A stretch of DNA of 9,468 nt from Deltaproteobacteria bacterium (GTDB taxonomy: Bacteria; Desulfobacterota; G020345765): contig JAUWWP010000076.1 of the NCBI GenBank assembly GCA_030616835.1, positions 1-9,468 on the forward strand, read 5' to 3'. Each line of letters starts with the position of its first letter. Within the stretch, counting starts at the first letter, position 1. The notes under the pieces were generated by a model, which was given only the letters and a program-made list of their open reading frames with translations, did no database searches and was not told the DNA's origin. The translations under genes and the position numbers were made by a program. Shown piece by piece: positions 6,694 through 9,468 of this stretch.

Positions 6694-6713
6694 ATCACCT
6701 GATTTTATTTTTT
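6676..6713 (+). terminator. Terminator-like hairpin with T-tract against the OPX start codon
   Basis: AGGTCAGG (6676-6683) pairs with CCTGATTT (6698-6705). The five inner pairs (TCAGG/CCTGA) are Watson-Crick, and the outer three consist of two G-U and one A-U. The T-rich run 6703-6713, broken by one A, follows. It ends five bases before ATG 6718, so a working terminator here would directly decide whether the OPX gene is transcribed. The stem is modest, so function is uncertain. Confidence 0.4.
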
Positions 6714-6717
6714 GAAT

Positions 6718-7344
6718 ATGCCTCGATATTTTAAGTCAATTTTCATTAAAGGTATCACCCTTTTAATACCTTTACTTGTTATCTTGCCTCTTGTCTCCTG
6801 GAGTCAGGATTACCTTATTCAGGAGAGGGATATGCTCAAGATCCAGGTCTACGAGCACCCGGATTTGAGTGTAAGCGTGAGGGTAAGCGGAGAGGGGTTA
6901 ATTACCTTCCCCCTGCTGGGACAGATAAAGGTTGTCGGGCTCACCGAGAAGCAGGTCGAAAGAGTCCTCACCAAACGGCTATCGGATGGCTATATCATAA
7001 ATCCCCAGGCTACTGTTCTCGTTGAGGAATACAAGGATTATATCTATATCACCGGTGAGGTGCGCAGTCCCGGTGCATATCCCTATAACGAGGGGATGAC
7101 CGTGATCAAGGCTATCATCCTGGCCGGGGGAATGACCAAAAGTGCCAATGCGAAGAAAATCAAGATTATGCGCAGTGAAGATGGAACAAACAATGCCAAC
7201 AACGAGGAGGCAAAGAATAATCCCAAAGGAGACAATAGGAAAAATCCAGAGCAGAATCAGAAAAAGCTCAAGACTATAAAAGCCAGGATGGAAGACCAGG
7301 TCAGACCAGACGATATCATAGTCGTGCCGGAGAGGTGGTTTTAA
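6718..7344 (+). CDS. Short polysaccharide export protein (OPX/Wza family)
   Basis: A periplasmic polysaccharide export protein of 208 aa; an in-frame TTG at 6712 would add two residues. Numbering here counts from that TTG. The signal peptide is MPRYFKSIFIKG followed by a hydrophobic core to about SWSQ (residue 32). The Poly_export domain spans residues 33-105 (YLIQERDMLKIQVYEHPDLS, GLITFPLLGQIKVVGLT). One SLBB domain follows from about 110 (IYITGEVRSPGAYPY, ILAGGMTKSA) and ends RPDDIIVVPERWF. There is no lipobox and no C-terminal amphipathic helix as in Wza, so it should not form the outer-membrane pore alone. An Asn/Lys/Glu-rich insert (about 158-185) interrupts the SLBB domain. No Shine-Dalgarno precedes the start. 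It lies downstream of a structured leader and upstream of the copolymerase/kinase gene. Confidence 0.87.
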   Translation: MPRYFKSIFIKGITLLIPLLVILPLVSWSQDYLIQERDMLKIQVYEHPDLSVSVRVSGEGLITFPLLGQIKVVGLTEKQVERVLTKRLSDGYIINPQATVLVEEYKDYIYITGEVRSPGAYPYNEGMTVIKAIILAGGMTKSANAKKIKIMRSEDGTNNANNEEAKNNPKGDNRKNPEQNQKKLKTIKARMEDQVRPDDIIVVPERWF

Positions 7345-7347
7345 ACT

Positions 7348-7427
7348 GTAAGCCCCCCGTTAGAAGATTACCCCGTAAGCGACCAGAGGTCTTACGGGGC
7401 TTACCCCGGGCTTTCTAACGGGGTAAG
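7348..7427 (+). promoter_or_regulatory. Multi-state RNA hairpin region overlapping the kinase gene Shine-Dalgarno
   Basis: The spacer can form several competing perfect pairings. State 1 has an outer stem CCCCGTTAGAA (7355-7365) with TTCTAACGGGG (7413-7423) enclosing CCCCGTAAG (7371-7379) with CTTACGGGG (7391-7399). State 2 pairs GTAAGCCCC (7348-7356) with GGGGCTTAC (7396-7404). State 3 pairs CTTACCCC (7400-7407) with GGGGTAAG (7420-7427), and TTACCCCG (7368-7375) can take CGGGGTAA (7419-7426). State 3 covers the start of the Shine-Dalgarno AAGGGAG (7425-7431); state 1 leaves it free. It may be a translational switch, or a genomic palindromic repeat that happens to sit here. Confidence 0.5.
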
Positions 7428-7438
7428 GGAGAACATTT

Positions 7439-9468
7439 GTGGAACAGCAGAGCAAAGAAGTTCATCTCCGAGATCATTTAAGTGTGATCCTCAAGCACCG
7501 CTGGACAGCGCTCACATTGTTCGCCGTTGTGGTGGCATTTGTTACTATCAAGATGCTCACCGCTACTCCCTTATACCGCGCCACCTGCCAGATACTGATC
7601 GAAAGGAAAACCCCCAATATAATCTCCTTCCAGGATGTGTTCATGTTGGATTCCAGCGTCGATTATTATCAGACGCAATATAGGCTCCTGCGGACCCCCA
7701 GCCTGGTCCTCAGGGTTATCAAAAACCTGCATCTGGAAAATAATCCCTCGTTTTACCCCCTACCCGCACAGGCAAGCGAGGGCCAAGGCTCAGCCGCCTT
7801 TGCCAACAACCTAAGCCCGCAGCAAAGGCAATCCGCCCTGATTGGTACCTTTCTGGGAGGCCTGAAGGTGGCACCCATCAAAGATACATTCTTGGTGAAT
7901 ATAAGCTTTGAATCCTCTCACCCCAAGCTGGCAGCGCAGATCGCCAATGGCCTTGCCGAGGCCTATATCGAGCAAAGCCTTGAGCTAAAAACCGGGGTTT
8001 CCCAGGATGCTATCAAGTTTCTCACGAAAAAGATCAATGAGCTGAGGAAGAAGGTTGAGGAATCCGAGTCAGCCCTTGAGCGATATAAGGAGGAGAAGGA
8101 GATAATCACGGTGGACGAAAGGGAGATGATCACCCCTCAGAGGCTTGCCGCGCTCAACAGCCAACTCCTCAACGCTCAGCTAAGAAGGGTCGAGCTCGAA
8201 ACCTTATATGACCAGATAAAAAAGCTCTCGGAACAGCCTGAGATGGTGGAATCCACCCCCCAGATCTTAAATTCAGTCTTTATTCAGTCATTGAAGGGCG
8301 ATAAGATAGCACTGGAGAAGGAATATTCGAAAATCCACCGCAAATATGGTCCAAAGCATCCGGCGATAATCCGCCTCTCCTCCCAGATCGCTACCATCAA
8401 GGACAAGATCGATTTGGAGGTAAAGAAGATTGTCAATTCAATCAAGGTACAGTACGAGCTTTCCAAGGCCAGGGAGAGGGTGCTGAAAAGGCAGTTTGAG
8501 GACATGAAGCGCCAGGCCCTTGAGCTGAGTAAGAAGGGGATTAAATATGCTACCCTGAAAAGGCTGGCAGACTCAAATCGGGAGGTATATCGGGCCCTCC
8601 TGAAAAGGCTCCGGGAGACAGATGTCACCGAGGACATAGAAACACTAACTATCCGCATAGTTGACCGGGCAGAAGCCCCCCGCTCCCCGGTCAGGCCCGA
8701 GAAGAGGAAAAACATCATGTTCTCCATCATCGTGGGTCTCACCATGGGGATCTGCCTTGCATTCATCCTTGAGTATATGGATAATACGATTAAAACCCAG
8801 GAGGACATCGAACAGCGTATCCAGCTTCCCTTCCTGGGCACCATTCCCACCATCCGCTTTAGCGCCCAGGATAGTGAGGAAGATGGCAATCCCCTCCCCT
8901 CGGAGAATAAGGACCTTATTACCTCCACCCATCCCCGCTCTACTTCCTCAGAGGCATATCGCTCTGTGCGCACCAGGGCCCTGCTTTCTACCCCGGATAC
9001 CCCCCCCGGGAAGATTTTGATCGCAAGTGCCGCCCCCTATGAAGGGAAGACCATCACCGCTGCCAACCTGGCCATTACCATGGCCCAGGCCGGGGGGAAA
9101 ACTCTACTTATGGATTCTGACCTTAGAAAGCCACGTATTCACCAGATCTTCTCCGTGGATAACACCGCGGGGCTGAGTAATATAGTTGCCACCGGCCAGG
9201 ACCCCTGGTCCCTTATCAAGAAAACCGATATTCCCAACCTCTATGTCCTCACCTCTGGCCCTATCCCCCCTAACCCGGCCGAGCTATTGGGATCCAGCAG
9301 GATGCATGAGCTGATGAAGATTTTTGCAGCTGATTTCGAGCGGGTTATCCTGGATTCCCCCCCACTTATCGTTGTCACTGATGCCTCTATCCTTTCCACT
9401 ATGTGCGATGGGGTAATCCTGGTGGTCCAGGCGAACCGGACCCCCCTGGATGTCATCCAGAGGGGAAA
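7439..9468 (+). CDS. Wzz/GumC-like polysaccharide copolymerase fused to BY-family tyrosine kinase, 3' end missing
   Basis: The frame stays open from GTG 7439 to the window end (676 codons). AAGGGAG (7425-7431) lies 7 nt upstream. A short cytoplasmic start leads to membrane segment 1 (residues 22-42), a Wzz domain (PLYRATCQILIERK), a long coiled-coil region (about 170-390), a Pro-rich EAPRSPVRPEK (412-422) and membrane segment 2 (about 426-446). The kinase follows: Walker A SAAPYEGKT (530-538), Walker A' LLMDSDLRKP (556-565) and Walker B VILDSPP (636-642). This is the inner-membrane copolymerase/autokinase setting polysaccharide chain length, as in fused Wzc-like proteins. Tyr534 stands where many relatives have Gly or Ser, but the catalytic Lys, Thr and Asp residues are present. 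The C-terminal tyrosine cluster would lie beyond the edge, so its presence is unknown. Confidence 0.93.
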   Translation, partial: MEQQSKEVHLRDHLSVILKHRWTALTLFAVVVAFVTIKMLTATPLYRATCQILIERKTPNIISFQDVFMLDSSVDYYQTQYRLLRTPSLVLRVIKNLHLENNPSFYPLPAQASEGQGSAAFANNLSPQQRQSALIGTFLGGLKVAPIKDTFLVNISFESSHPKLAAQIANGLAEAYIEQSLELKTGVSQDAIKFLTKKINELRKKVEESESALERYKEEKEIITVDEREMITPQRLAALNSQLLNAQLRRVELETLYDQIKKLSEQPEMVESTPQILNSVFIQSLKGDKIALEKEYSKIHRKYGPKHPAIIRLSSQIATIKDKIDLEVKKIVNSIKVQYELSKARERVLKRQFEDMKRQALELSKKGIKYATLKRLADSNREVYRALLKRLRETDVTEDIETLTIRIVDRAEAPRSPVRPEKRKNIMFSIIVGLTMGICLAFILEYMDNTIKTQEDIEQRIQLPFLGTIPTIRFSAQDSEEDGNPLPSENKDLITSTHPRSTSSEAYRSVRTRALLSTPDTPPGKILIASAAPYEGKTITAANLAITMAQAGGKTLLMDSDLRKPRIHQIFSVDNTAGLSNIVATGQDPWSLIKKTDIPNLYVLTSGPIPPNPAELLGSSRMHELMKIFAADFERVILDSPPLIVVTDASILSTMCDGVILVVQANRTPLDVIQRG

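Noticed and set aside
8284..8973. Minus-strand open frame of 229 codons
   Set aside because: It lies wholly inside the copolymerase/kinase gene, whose plus-strand frame carries clear motifs throughout. It is Ser/Arg-rich as expected of a complement-strand shadow.
9026..9052. Walker A variant with Tyr after Pro (PYEGKT) in the kinase as a possible inactivating change
   Set aside because: This position varies in the family (Gly or Ser in others), and the catalytic Lys537 and Thr538 are intact. Loss of activity is not supported.
4096..9468. Exosortase/PEP-CTERM system linked to the polysaccharide genes
   Set aside because: No exosortase, PEP-CTERM signal or PrsK/PrsR gene is visible in the window.

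Overview
The window reads as chromosomal DNA of a diderm (Gram-negative type) bacterium. Support comes from an outer-membrane beta-barrel ending in Phe, a predicted lipoprotein, a Wza/OPX-type polysaccharide export protein and a Wzz/GumC-type copolymerase fused to a tyrosine kinase. The protein families and the palindromic intergenic repeats would fit an uncultured lineage such as Omnitrophota or a relative. That placement is an impression, not something the sequence proves. No transposase, integrase, phage gene or CRISPR array was seen.

Left part (1-3301). The left edge probably holds the first 26 codons of a leftward membrane-anchored protein, with its own good promoter. A 420-bp divergent spacer follows, with a near-consensus sigma70 promoter (TTGACA, 17 bp, AATAAT) driving a two-gene operon: a long-chain acyl-CoA synthetase and, overlapping it by 14 nt, a PaaI-type hotdog thioesterase. 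Convergent to these lies a leftward unit of tRNA-Val(CAC) and an HU-type nucleoid protein, closed by a clear intrinsic terminator.

Middle part (3302-4095). About 800 bp has no convincing gene. It holds a long polypyrimidine tract, a cluster of three perfect hairpins with related sequences (3561-3690) and an A/T-rich stretch leading to a very strong Shine-Dalgarno.

Right part (4096-9468). A rightward locus for building and exporting an extracellular polysaccharide. In order: a secreted FecR-like protein, a BBP2-like outer-membrane barrel, a CsgG/LpoB-like lipoprotein, a short OPX export protein without lipobox or C-terminal membrane helix, and a Wzz/GumC-like copolymerase fused to a BY-kinase that runs off the right edge. 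The kinase gene reads open from GTG 7439 to the last base. I infer that the short OPX protein spans the periplasm, that the beta-barrel supplies the outer-membrane pore, and that the fused kinase drives copolymerisation.

The two spacers inside this locus (6622-6717 and 7345-7438) both carry unusually rich secondary structure directly against a start codon or Shine-Dalgarno. They are the best candidates here for undescribed RNA-level control.
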